Below are positions 9,573 through 18,894 of a stretch of 64,000 nt of DNA, piece after piece (the first letter of the stretch is position 1; every line of letters starts with the position of its first letter). Under the pieces are notes generated by a model. That model ran no database searches. It was not told where the DNA came from and worked only from the letters and a program-made list of their open reading frames with translations. The position numbers and the translations under genes were made by a program. Source of the stretch: Diphasiastrum complanatum (taxonomy: Eukaryota; Streptophyta; Lycopodiopsida; Lycopodiales; Lycopodiaceae); contig CM055106.1 in assembly GCA_029204225.1 (NCBI GenBank), positions 35,376,361 through 35,440,360 of the forward strand. The letters run 5' to 3'.

Positions 9573-11520
9573 CTGTAGGCTATAAAGTGTATGCCGAAGC
9601 CAACCGTGATGTTAGAAATAAAAAATAATACCTGCAATTTTTGGCTTACTAGGCCATCCACCGCTCTTTCGCCAAATTGAAAGCCAAACTGGCGTCGCTT
9701 TCCAAAGTGCTTCTTGTCACCAGGTCCCAGCTACCTGCCTAGTGGAATATTGAAATCACTTCTGGCATGCTCTGAACACTTTCTCTGCGGCAATCACTCT
9801 ATTTTGGTGTATCGTACTTGCAAGTACAGTCAGGGTCCCTTCATTTGGAGGCTATAGCCATTTGTTTGGCGAAAATAGGCTAAAGGCGAAAATAGGTGCA
9901 ATTTGGGTTTTTAAACTGTTTCTTCAATGCGAAGAAACTTCCCCTTTCAAAAACTTGGGACCCAACAATTTTTTCAGTTTGAAAATTTTTAATGAAAAGA
10001 AGGCCTATTTTTCCTTTTAGTTCTTCATGACCCTTTCAAAGCCCATCTAAGAGTGATCCTCCATGCTGTGGCCCATATTTCTCTATGAGAACTTCATCTT
10101 GGCCGTTGATTTATTCGAGGCTTATCTGATGGTTCAAAAAAATATCTAGGCATTAAAGCCCACTCCTCCACGCGCTAGGCACCTTCAGCCGCTGTAGACT
10201 AACCTGGCTAGCCGCGCTCGATGTCTGCGCCTCCCTCCTCCTCTCTCTGTGATGACAGCTCGAAGCTTTTATATTCAAGCTATGGAAATTTTTGATTGTT
10301 CCACTCCTGCACACTGGCTGATCGATGGCCGCCCACGGCCTCTCCACACAACCAGAATAGTAGCAGGGCGCCCACTTCTAGCTCTTCACTGCTCTGAAAA
10401 AGCTTGTAAATGGAGAAAGATCTTCAATGTTACCTACTGAAACCCCAGCCATGAAAGAAGAGAGACTTCTTGGGCTATGCTCAAGTTTTCTCTGAGCTAA
10501 CTTTTTCGACCTTCTACTGCACTTAGGTCGCCCTACAATTACCAATTATCTACTTCAAACAGATCTTCAATTGGCTTCAAATTGAATCCACACTAGGCAG
10601 CCTTTCTACGGAGTCCTATGTTCCCATTTAGCTTCTCGTTTCAGCCGACAATTGTGAAGAATTATAAAAGATTATCTATGTTAGATATAGGGGTCTTATG
10701 ATTTTTATATCAAGCATCTAGGTGTAGGATGTTGATAGGAACAAATTTGGCATAGATGGCAAATTATCCATTTCCACTTGTAATGCCACTATTGAGCCAA
10801 AATAGAGTAAGAGGCTAAACTCGTGACAATTAGAGTGTAGACAAGTGTAATGCTTTTGTTTGATGAATTCTAAGAGGTCCAATAGGATTTAGAGGTGGAA
10901 CCATGTAAGGTCCAATAAGAATTTGAGGTTTGATTGAAAATGGTCCAATAGAATTAAGAGGTGCATGGATCAATGGTCCAATAGGATTAAGAGGTGGCAA
11001 AGTGTGGTCCAATCATAGTTAAGCATAGTGGTAGCTCGTGGATCTACTAGTATCATTGTACTCCTCATTTGGATCTAATTGATTTGGAGATTGAGTGGAT
11101 TTTGAGTGTTATTAGATTTCTAGCTTTCTCTCTCTACTCGAGAGCTCATGATGATTTTCTCTCTCTACCCGAGGAGAGCAGCTTGTTGTTACTTAGGATA
11201 ACTTTTGAAAACTTCCCACACGTGTGAGTGAGAGTTGGAAGTGATTGAATGCATGTAGTAGTGTGTTTTTGCCATAGAATCAAAAATAGATCTTGAATCT
11301 CAATCTAGTCTTGATCTTGGTGCATCTACACACCTTAGGAGATCACAAGTACATGTTGTGGACAGTCCACATGTGTGAAATTTACAACAATCCCCTCCGT
11401 TTGAATCTTCGTACAGTTTTGATCTATTCCACGAATTTCCACAAACTTGGTTTTGTGCTTCCTAGCCAACAAACCGATTCGTAGCTCTTTGTTCTTTTCC
11501 GGTGATTGTAGCCACCAAGG
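9573..11520 (-). other. Oversized leader of element D, probably with inserted sequence
   Basis: About 1.95 kb separates the gag ATG from the primer site, far more than a copia leader normally needs. It has no domain I recognise. Visible pieces: a comparatively GC-rich segment at about 10153-10380, a 33-bp minisatellite (10866-11014), and at about 11380-11400 an ACAACA|ATCCCCTCC junction that looks like the end of a minus-strand LTR plus its purine tract. An older insertion inside the leader is the simplest reading. Confidence 0.5.
10866..11014. repeat. Minisatellite, 33-bp period, about 4.5 units
   Basis: The word GGTCCAAT recurs at 10876, 10909, 10942, 10975 and 11006, i.e. spacing 33, 33, 33 and 31. 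Units are imperfect (AATAGGATTTAGAGGTGG and variants). On the minus strand the period keeps the frame and gives 11-residue repeats of the type PLNPIGPLIHA within a 60-codon ORF, but no start context or domain supports real coding. Confidence 0.85.
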
Positions 11521-11531
11521 GCTCTGAATAT
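11521..11531 (-). other. Decayed primer binding site of element D
   Basis: GCTCTGAATAT on the plus strand directly abuts the right LTR. It matches the reverse complement of the tRNA-iMet type site (GCTCTGATACCA) in its first seven bases and then diverges by an insertion. Confidence 0.55.
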
Positions 11532-11783
11532 AGTTAAGAAAATAGTTTAAACACCCGACCGGATCAATCACCACAACACAACGTCAAGTGCAACAAGACA
11601 AGACAACAAAATTGCTCTCCACAAACTGTATATTCAATTGATAAGTAAGTACAAAGATAAAGTTGCTTAAAAGCACTCAAAGGGCTCGTAAAAGAAAGAC
11701 GGCCTGATAATTTTAGAACTGAGCACACGTGGTGCCGTTGAAATAAAAAAGCACTGTATAAGTTGATCATTGCTATTTTAACT
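11532..11783 (-). repeat. 5' LTR of element D
   Basis: 252 bp, starting AGTTAAGAAAATAG and ending GCTATTTTAACT on the plus strand, followed directly by the AATAG target duplication. It is the partner of 6345-6595. Confidence 0.88.
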
Positions 11784-11788
11784 AATAG

Positions 11789-12155
11789 GCCAACGAGGGC
11801 TAACTATCCCTCAAGATAGTTAAGTTTAGTTAAGTAAGAGGATTGTCTATAACTAGGCAAGAGACATCATTTTGTGAATCTTTTGGCTCATTTGCAAGTG
11901 AGAGCTTCTAGCCTCCTTGTGACTGTGAGCCATCGGGATCTCCATTGCTAGGTCTCATGTGCCCTATCCACATGAATCAATGCCCTATTTCCATTGATTG
12001 TACTCTTTCTTTCATTGCTAATGTGATTCCATTGTGATCTCCATGTTTCTAGATTTCTATTGATATGTTATCTTGAATGCTATGTATTTTGCTTGCTATT
12101 AGCTTGACTTCTTTTGTAATTGCTATTTTCTTGAGATTTGTCACATGACATTTCT
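11789..12155 (+). repeat. Probable end of a plus-strand copia LTR
   Basis: This stretch has no ORF and runs into a primer-site-like sequence at 12156-12167, so it should be the right part of a 5' LTR in plus orientation. Its left end is unknown because element D lies there. No second copy was found in the window. Confidence 0.4.
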
Positions 12156-12167
12156 TCATATCAGAGC
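12156..12167 (+). other. Primer-binding-site-like sequence
   Basis: TCATATCAGAGC matches the copia site TGGTATCAGAGC in the last nine bases (TATCAGAGC) and is followed by ATAG as in other copia leaders. Confidence 0.5.
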
Positions 12168-12308
12168 ATAGATCTATGATTTATGATGATTCTACGAGAA
12201 TTCCATTAGATTTGATGAGTTTATTGTTTTTGTAGCTTTCTTTTTGCTAATTTTAACTTTGAATTTTTTAGCTCTATTCAGACAAATTTCTAGCATCCAA
12301 TTTAGTTT

Positions 12309-12735
12309 TTTATTTCTAATTTGATACCATATGTTTGTAGAGCTTTGTTTCAGCTTTAATTTTCACCAATTTTCAAGGCATTTGGATAAGAGATGCAAAA
12401 GTTATTGCACTTTTTCCAAAAGCTGTCAAAATAGGTGACTAAAATTTTGCTTTCACTTGATTTGACCTTTTTTAGATTTGATCTGATTTTTTATTTCAAG
12501 TTTCTTTCCATACAATTTTAGAGCATTGTTTTAGCTTTGATCTGATCCATATGACAGGTCTTTTGGATCAGTATCCAAAAAGTTATGACAATTCTTGATT
12601 CCTAGCTCTAGTTTTGTTAGTTTTTTTTCTTCAAAATTTCTAGACCTATTCTGTGATTAATTTGACCTATCAAATCATGTTCAGTCATTGATTTGATCCT
12701 ATAAGCTGATAGAGCTTGTTGTTAGCTTATCAAAG
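12309..12735 (+). repeat. Degenerate repeats in a non-coding AT-rich stretch
   Basis: Blocks at about 12309-12420, 12487-12600 and 12653-12735 share an order of words: TTTTTTATTTC, an AGAGC(A)TTGTTT segment, AGCTTT(A/G)AT, then an AAAAGTTAT word in the first two. They look like diverged tandem copies of a unit of roughly 175 bp. No ORF of note crosses them. Confidence 0.4.
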
Positions 12736-12740
12736 GTACT

Positions 12741-14110
12741 CGGTTTTTGTGATTTAGATCACCCAGATCCAAATGTCAACTATAGTGAGACTTTTAGTCC
12801 AGTAGTCAAATATTTGTCGATCCGAATGCTCCTGTCTTATGCTGCAGCTGCTGACCTCGAAGGGCATCAACTTGATGTACAAACAACCTATCTGAATGGA
12901 GTTATACAAGAAGATATCTACATGATTTATCCCGAAGGATACGTTATGGAAGGGATGAAGAATCATGTCTGTAAACTCCACAAAGCACTGTACGGCTTGA
13001 AATAGTTTGTCAGAGCTTGGTTTCAGAGGATCAACACATTCCTCGTTGAACAAGGATTCAAACCAAGCATTGTTGGCTGCAACGTCTATTCCAAGTCAGT
13101 ACAACAATCCTTCATTATCATCACCTTATACGTGGATGATACGTTTCTCTTCAACAACAATACCAATATGGTCAAGGATTTAAAACAGATGTTGTTTTCA
13201 GAGTTCGACATGACTAATCTAGACGAAGCTCACTTATGTCGGGAAATTCAAATCCACAAAGACAAAGCAAAGTGACTGATTTACATCACTCAACAAAGAT
13301 ATCTTCACAATGTTCTTAACAGATATAATTTGATGAATTGTAAGGTAGCTCACTCACCAATGGATCCAGGCCTGCATCTGTCAAACGACCAATGTCCCCA
13401 GACCAAGGAGGAAGAGGAGCAACTGAGAGAGTATCCTTATCGATCGATACTTGGATCTCTCATGCACGCAATGGTCTGTACAAGACCAAATATCTCACTC
13501 AGCCAATGTATGGCTAGTCCTGGCATTACCCATTAGAAGGCTCTCATACGAGCCATGAGATATATTCGAGCTACCATGGACAAGTGCATCTCTATGGAGA
13601 TGTCAGCAACGACAATCTTCATCAGTTCAATGGTTATTCTGATGCAAGCTGGGGAGGGGATGTAGACAATCGTAAATCCACATCTGGATTTACGTTCTTC
13701 TTCAACAACGGTCCTATCTCATGGAACAGTCGTAAGCAAACTTCTGTCGCACTTTCTTCTATAGAAGCAGAATACATTGTTGCTTCTCAATCTATCAAGG
13801 AAGTGTTTTGGTTGAGAAATTTACTGTCAGATGTTAATCTAAATTAGTGCAACCCTACAATTTTATTTTGTGATAATCAAAGTGCTATTGCCTTATCGGC
13901 CAACCCTAGATTTCACTCTAGGAGTAAGCACATTGAAATCAGATATCACTACATCAGGGCCAAGGTCTCAACAAGGAAGTAAGCTTAACGTACTGTAGAA
14001 CGTAGGACATGGTTGCAGACATATTCACAAAATCATTCAGTGTTAATACACACAACAAATTTTGTGCATTGCTTAGTCTGAAGATCAAGGCATTCACAGA
14101 TCCAAATTAA
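12741..14110 (+). pseudogene. Copia family A pol, RT and RNase H, plus-strand copy
   Basis: The copy begins abruptly inside the RT (VNYSETFSPVVKYLS), so it is 5' truncated. Landmarks: LDVQTTYLNGVIQEDIYM, the catalytic YVDD in LYVDDTFLFN, LGSLMHAMVCTRPNISL, then the RNase H start YSDASWGGDVDNRKSTSGF and SWNSRKQTSVALSSIEAEY. In-frame stops (for example after LHKALYGLK and after DKAK) and several frameshifts break it. The stop TAA at 14108-14110 is followed at once by a G10 purine tract and the LTR. It is the same family as the minus-strand copies at 15.1-17.2, 23.6-25.6 and 46.4-48.1 kb. Confidence 0.92.
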
Positions 14111-14120
14111 GGGGGGGGGG
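14111..14120 (+). other. Polypurine tract (G10) of copia A, plus copy
   Basis: Ten G residues sit between the pol stop codon and the TGTTGG start of the LTR. The minus copy at 23586-23598 has a matching run of C on the plus strand. Confidence 0.85.
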
Positions 14121-14629
14121 TGTTGGATTTGTTTCCTCTACTCTCCTAATCCCATTTTAATCTACCTCCATTCATGCTGCATATTTACTCGAGTTGTCAT
14201 GCAGTCTGCATATTAATATGCAAATTCTCACAGGCGATGAAAAGACGAAAAGCAAAGGTTGACGTCGCACCCTTTTCACGCTCACCCCATGTAGCTGTGC
14301 TAACAAACTAGACAACAATTGCAGCCACCCACGATCTCCTACAGACAACACATCCACCCTGTACTTTCCTCATCTGCACACTTGTAATATTATGTATATA
14401 GATACCGAATACCATTTGTGTATGAGGCTGGATGCTGGACGATTGAGTCTTGACAAAAAAGATGAGAAGAGGAGAGTATATGTAAATTAGCATCAAAAGC
14501 TTTTCAGCGAGATAGACAAAGTAGATGCCTTGTGCATTGATTCTTTATTGTCAGCAATAAGGTTTCATTCCTTTATAGATTGAATAAGCTTCGTAGAGCA
14601 CGCGGTTTCATCCTCTATTGTCTTGTGCT
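14121..14629 (+). repeat. 3' LTR of copia A, plus copy, truncated
   Basis: Starts TGTTGGATTTGTTTCC and follows the A-family LTR for about 510 bp, including the block near TATATAGATACCGAATACCA. It stops at TCTTGTGCT, where an inverted A-family LTR begins. A full A LTR (25780-26881) is 1102 bp, so about half is missing. Confidence 0.85.
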
Positions 14630-14640
14630 CTAGCACAAGA
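14621..14640. repeat. Palindromic junction of two inverted LTRs
   Basis: TCTTGTGCT (14621-14629) and AGCACAAGA (14632-14640) form a perfect 9-bp inverted repeat around CT. It is the exact point where the plus-oriented LTR turns into a minus-oriented one. Confidence 0.9.
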
Positions 14641-15054
14641 CCATAGCGGACGAAACTACGTGCTCAACAAAGCTAATCCAATCTGTGAAAGGAATAAACC
14701 TATTACTTACAATACAAAAAGAATTGATGCACAAAAGCAAGGCTCTGACAAATGTCTTAAGATTTGATATACAGAGTGTCTTTGCTTTTCTATAAAGGCA
14801 CCTTCGGCATTTTGTAGGTTAGTGTCTCCTTTTTCGCCTGTCACAAATCACGTGTAAAAACACAGTGGCATGTTTTTTTGCCTTTTTCACTTGTGAAAAT
14901 TTACTCGTATTTATGCAGACAGTCACGTTTTATTCGTTTGTCTTATTTAACATGTAAATATGCAGATTGTGCAACAACATGAGTAAATATACAGCAACAT
15001 GAATGGAGGCAGATTAACATAGGATTTAGGAGAGTAAAAGAAATAAATTCAATA
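14632..15054 (-). repeat. 3' LTR of copia A, minus copy, truncated
   Basis: Reverse-oriented A-family LTR ending AATTCAATA (decayed CCAACA) at 15054, followed by the C-rich complement of a purine tract (15055-15061). It holds the GGCACCTTCGGCATTTTG block shared with the 22.5 and 25.8 kb LTRs. Its inner deletions differ from those of the facing arm, so the two arms are not a recent identical duplication. Confidence 0.85.
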
Positions 15055-15061
15055 CCCCCTC

Positions 15062-17227
15062 TTAATCTGGATCCGTGAATGCCTTGATCTTCAGACTAAG
15101 CAATGCACAAAACTTATTGTGTGCATTAACACTTAATGCCTTTGTGAATATATCTGCAATCATGTCTTGCGTTCTGCAATACGTTAAGCTCACCTCCTTG
15201 TTGAGAACCTTGCCCCTGATGTAGTGATATCTGATTCCAATGTGCTTACTCCTAGAGTGAAATCTAGGATTGGCCAATAAGGCAATAGCACTCTGATTAT
15301 CACAAAATAAAATTGTAGGTCTGTACTGATACAGATTAATGTCTGATAGTAGATTTCTCAACCAAAATGTTTCTTTAATAATATGAGAAGCAGCAATGTA
15401 TTCTACTTCTGTAGAAGAAAGAGCGATAGAGGTTTGCTTACGATTGTTCCATGAGATAGGACCATTGTTGAAGAAGAATATAAATCCAGATGTGGACTTA
15501 CGATTGTCTACATCTCTTCTCTAGCTTGCATTAGAATATCCACTGAGCTAATGAAGATTGTCGTTGCTGACATCTCCATAGTAGATGCACTGGTCCATGG
15601 TAGCTCAAAATTACCTCATGACTCTTATGAGAGCCTTCCAATTGGTAATGCCAAAATTAGCCATATATTGGTTGAGTGAGCTTATTGCAAAAGAGATGTT
15701 AGGTCTTGTACAGACTATTGCATACATGAGAGATTTAAGTATCGATCGGTAAGGATACTCTCTCATCTGCTCCTCTTCCTGCCTGGTCTGGGGACATTGG
15801 TCCTTTGACAAATGCAGGTCTGGATCCATTGGTGAGTGAGCTAACTTACAATTCATTAGATTGTATATGTTAAGAACATTGTGAAGATAACTTTGTTGAG
15901 TGATGTAGATCAGTCGTCTCGCTCTGTCTCTGTGGATCTGAATGCCTAGTCAGAAGTGAGCTTCATTCAGATCAGTCATGTCAAACTCTGAAAACAACAT
16001 CTGCTTAAAATCATTGACCAAATTGGTATTGTTCAACATATCATCCACATCTAAGGTGATGATAATGAAGGATTGCTGCACCGACTTGAAATAGACATTG
16101 CAATCAGCAGTGCTTGGCTGAAAACCTTGGTCGATGAAACATATGTTGATCCTCTAAAACCAAGCTCTGGCAGACTGTTTCAAGCCGTAGAGTGCTGTAT
16201 AGAGTTTACAAACATGATTCTTCATATCTTCCAGAACATATCCTTTGGGCTAGATCATGTAGATCTCTTCTTGTATAACTCCATTCAGATAAGCTATTTG
16301 CACATCAATTGATGCACCTCAAGGTCGGTAGCTGCAGCATATGATAGGAGGGCTTGGATTGACGAATGCTTGAGTACTAGACTAAAAGTCTCATTGTAGT
16401 CGATGTTGGGGATCTAAGTGAATCCTCGTGCTACTAGTCGATCAATTGCTCCATTGGCATTGTACTTGATCTTGAAGATCCATTTGCAATCAATAATACT
16501 GCAGCCAATAGGAGCTTCGACTAGTGACCATGTCTGGTTTTTGATCAGAGAGAAATACTCCATGTCCATAGCTTCTCTCCATAGATCAGAGTTTGGTTGG
16601 TTGGGAGGATTCGATTGATGAACTACTCTTAGGACTTGTTGCTGGGTAGGAGCAACGTCTTCATCTGATTTGATGTCGAATAGTGGGTCGACAATGGACA
16701 CGCCTGAGCCAGAAGTTCGGATTGTCGTGTCAACGGCAGGTGATGAAGGTTCTCTTGGAGCAATATCCTTGCCTTTGATGTCGACGAACTGATCCTCGAT
16801 AAAGACTATATCTCGGCTATACAAGATTTGCTGGGTATCAGGATCATATAGCTTGTATGTATTATTAGATGAAGTATATCCAATTAGAATGGTCTTGAGA
16901 CCTTGAAAGTCGAATTTCTTCCTCGTGTCTTTTGGGATCTGCACGTAGGCAATGCATCCAAACACTCTTAGGTTTTTCACAGAAGGCTTAGAGCCTGTCC
17001 ACACCTCATGGGGTGTCTTGCCTAAGAGGGCCCTGGTCGAACATTTGTTCTGGACGTAAACTGCAATGGAGATAGCTTCGGCCCAGAATCTCTTGGGCAG
17101 CAATGCATGCGCTAGCATACATTTGGCTGATTCAACCAGGGTACGGTTCTTCCTTTCGGCTAAGCCATTAGACTGAGGACTGTAAGGAATGATGAATTGC
17201 TGCTTAATGCCTTGGCTTTGGAAGGAC
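15062..17227 (-). pseudogene. Copia family A pol, integrase to RNase H, minus-strand copy
   Basis: Read from 17227 down: the end of the integrase core with the catalytic Glu (PYSPQSNGLAERKNRT), then an open frame 17118-16414 (HALLPKRFWAEAIS, GKTPHEVWTGSKPSVKNLRV, SLIKNQTWSLVEAP, CKWIFKIKYNANGAIDR). RT follows with many stops, including the weakened box near 16.05 kb. ORF 15856-15611 covers the RT tail (SILKSLMYAIVCTRPNISFA) and 15361-15062 the RNase H end ([20 protein letters not shown]) up to the terminal stop. The 5' half (gag, protease, integrase N-terminus) is missing. Stops and frameshifts make it non-functional. Confidence 0.92.
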
Positions 17228-17276
17228 TATCCAATTCGTTTCCTTAGTAGGCAATTAACTTCTACAGAGATGAACT

Positions 17277-17358
17277 ACACCACAACCGAGAGGGAAGCTA
17301 CACCACAACCGAGAGGGAATCACACCACAACCGAGATGAACTACACCACAACTGAGGG
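17277..17358. repeat. Short tandem repeat, four units of 21-23 bp
   Basis: ACACCACAACCGAG recurs at 17277, 17300 and 17322, and as ACACCACAACTGAG at 17343, separated by AGGGAAGCT, AGGGAATC and ATGAACT. It lies in the unassigned 150 bp between the broken copia integrase and the gypsy integrase. Confidence 0.88.
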
Positions 17359-17373
17359 GTACTAGATCCAACG

Positions 17374-18570
17374 TTGTTGAAACCTGCCCAACACGCACTT
17401 ATCTACAAGGTGGCACCCTATACACTTATAGCGGGACAACTTTATAGAAAGGGTACAGACGGCATGATCAGACGATGTTTGAGTGAGGGCGAGATTATCC
17501 CCATCATATCCTTGCTACACGAAGGAGTTGGTGGTGGACATTTTGCCTCAGATTACACAACTAGGAAGATCTTACTGGCTGGGTATTGGTGGCCTTTGCT
17601 ATTTAAGGACACTCATAACTTTGTAAAGGCTTGTGATGTGTGCCAAAGAGCCAAAAGACCACAATTTTTGGATTATATGCCTTTAACCCTCATCTTATCT
17701 AAACAAGCATTTTTCAAATGGGGTATTGATTATGTAGGACCAATCAGTCCCGCCGCACGATTCTTACAGGCACAATATATTATCGTGGCGACAGATTATT
17801 GCACAAAGTGGGCAGAGGCTCGGGCAGTAAAGAACGTCGATGTCAAAACCACTGTTCAGTTCCTTTATGTGCAGATCATTGTACGATTTGCTTGCTCACT
17901 CAAAATTGTCAGCGACATGGTACACACTTTTTGAACATGGTAATTGAACACTTGTTGTGGACCTTCCTAGTTGTTCATCGCAAAAGTGCCCATATTACCC
18001 CAGATGTAATGGGTAGGCTGAGTCCACGAATAAGGTTCTATGTGATTTTCTCACGAAGACGGTGGAAGCCAATAGGTCGGATTGGGAGTTCAAGTTACAT
18101 GCCATTATATGGGCGTATCGGACAACACCCAAAAAGGCCACTGGCATGACACCATTCCAGCTCACATATGGACAAGAGGCTGTGATGTCTATAGAATTCT
18201 ATGTCCTACCTTTACAGGTAGCCTAAAATTTGAAACTAGATGAAAGTCAGATCCTTGCCCATAGGCTATTCCACCTCCATAAGCTTTTCAAAACAAGCGT
18301 CATTAGTGTGCATGCACAATAAGTGCACAAAAGATGTCAACAAGATTGGCATGTCCGCCATATTAAGTTGAAGGAATTTAAAGGAGGAGATAGAGTGCTT
18401 CTCTATCAAACGAAAGTACATAAGGGCAAACTTAAGTTTACTGGCCAAGGTCCCTATATCATTGATCAAATCTTTGCCTCAGGCTAGGCATCCCTCTGGA
18501 CATGGTAGTGAACGGGAGTAGATTACGGCGATATCATGAGCCTTGCTATTCCTTAGACATGTATTGTTGT
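17374..18570 (+). pseudogene. Ty3/gypsy integrase, 5' truncated and frameshifted
   Basis: ORF 17374-17934 gives the His/Cys zinc domain (HEGVGGGHFASDYTTRK ... CDVCQRAK), the first catalytic Asp (KWGIDYVGPISP) and the second (KIVSD). A stop follows. The third catalytic residue lies in another frame after a one-base loss: AESTNKVLCDFLTKTVE around 18020, then WAYRTTPKKATGMTPFQLTY. The C-terminal part reads GDRVLLYQTKVHKGKLKFTG and ends VNGSRLRRYHEP, the usual end of the gypsy integrase. The enzyme would insert element cDNA into chromosomes; this copy is dead. Gag, protease, RT and RNase H are absent upstream. Confidence 0.9.
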
Positions 18571-18894
18571 GTATTATGTGTGTGTGCATGCATGTCTGTA
18601 ATTTCTGTCATTTTGTGATAATGTTCATTTTTTTAATTCATTTTTTACACTCTTTTTCATTGAATTGTCTGCATGTTTAGCAATCAATATTTCTTAGGAT
18701 AGTTTAGGTCTAAATTATCACTATTGTACAGGTTCCAGGTAACAACGTGCATGACCGGTGATAATCATGTCCCAAAACAGTATTTATCTTGCGGTTTGAA
18801 GCTAGCATCACTTATTCTTGCAATTGGTTGCAAGGAATTAATAACTCTTCCAAAAAAAAAAAAAGGACCACTTGCATAAGCTACCAGACAGCAT
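18571..18894. other. Spacer after the gypsy integrase
   Basis: About 320 bp without an ORF of note; contains a poly-A run (18854-18865). It separates the end of pol from the downstream ORF. Confidence 0.5.

Larger units (their letters stand above)
6345..11783 (-). mobile_element. Copia element D, boundary-complete, no integrase
   Basis: A minus-strand Ty1/copia retrotransposon with two related LTRs (6345-6595 and 11532-11783), a purine tract beside the left LTR and a decayed tRNA-iMet primer site beside the right LTR. The 5-bp target duplication AATAG is at 6340-6344 and 11784-11788. Hand alignment of the LTRs shows roughly 90% identity, so it is an old insertion. Terminal inverted repeat is AGTTAA/TTAACT, so the ends are AG...CT and not the usual TG...CA. 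Internal order in the sense direction: an oversized leader, gag, zinc knuckle, protease, then directly RT and RNase H, with the integrase missing. All frames carry breaks. Confidence 0.88.

Noticed and set aside
10830-11012. Proline-repeat protein (60-codon minus ORF)
   Set aside because: The ORF is just the minisatellite read in one frame; no coding support beyond the period.
17277-17358. CRISPR-like array
   Set aside because: Units follow each other with 7-9 variable bases; there are no unique spacers of normal size, no cas genes, and the host is a plant.
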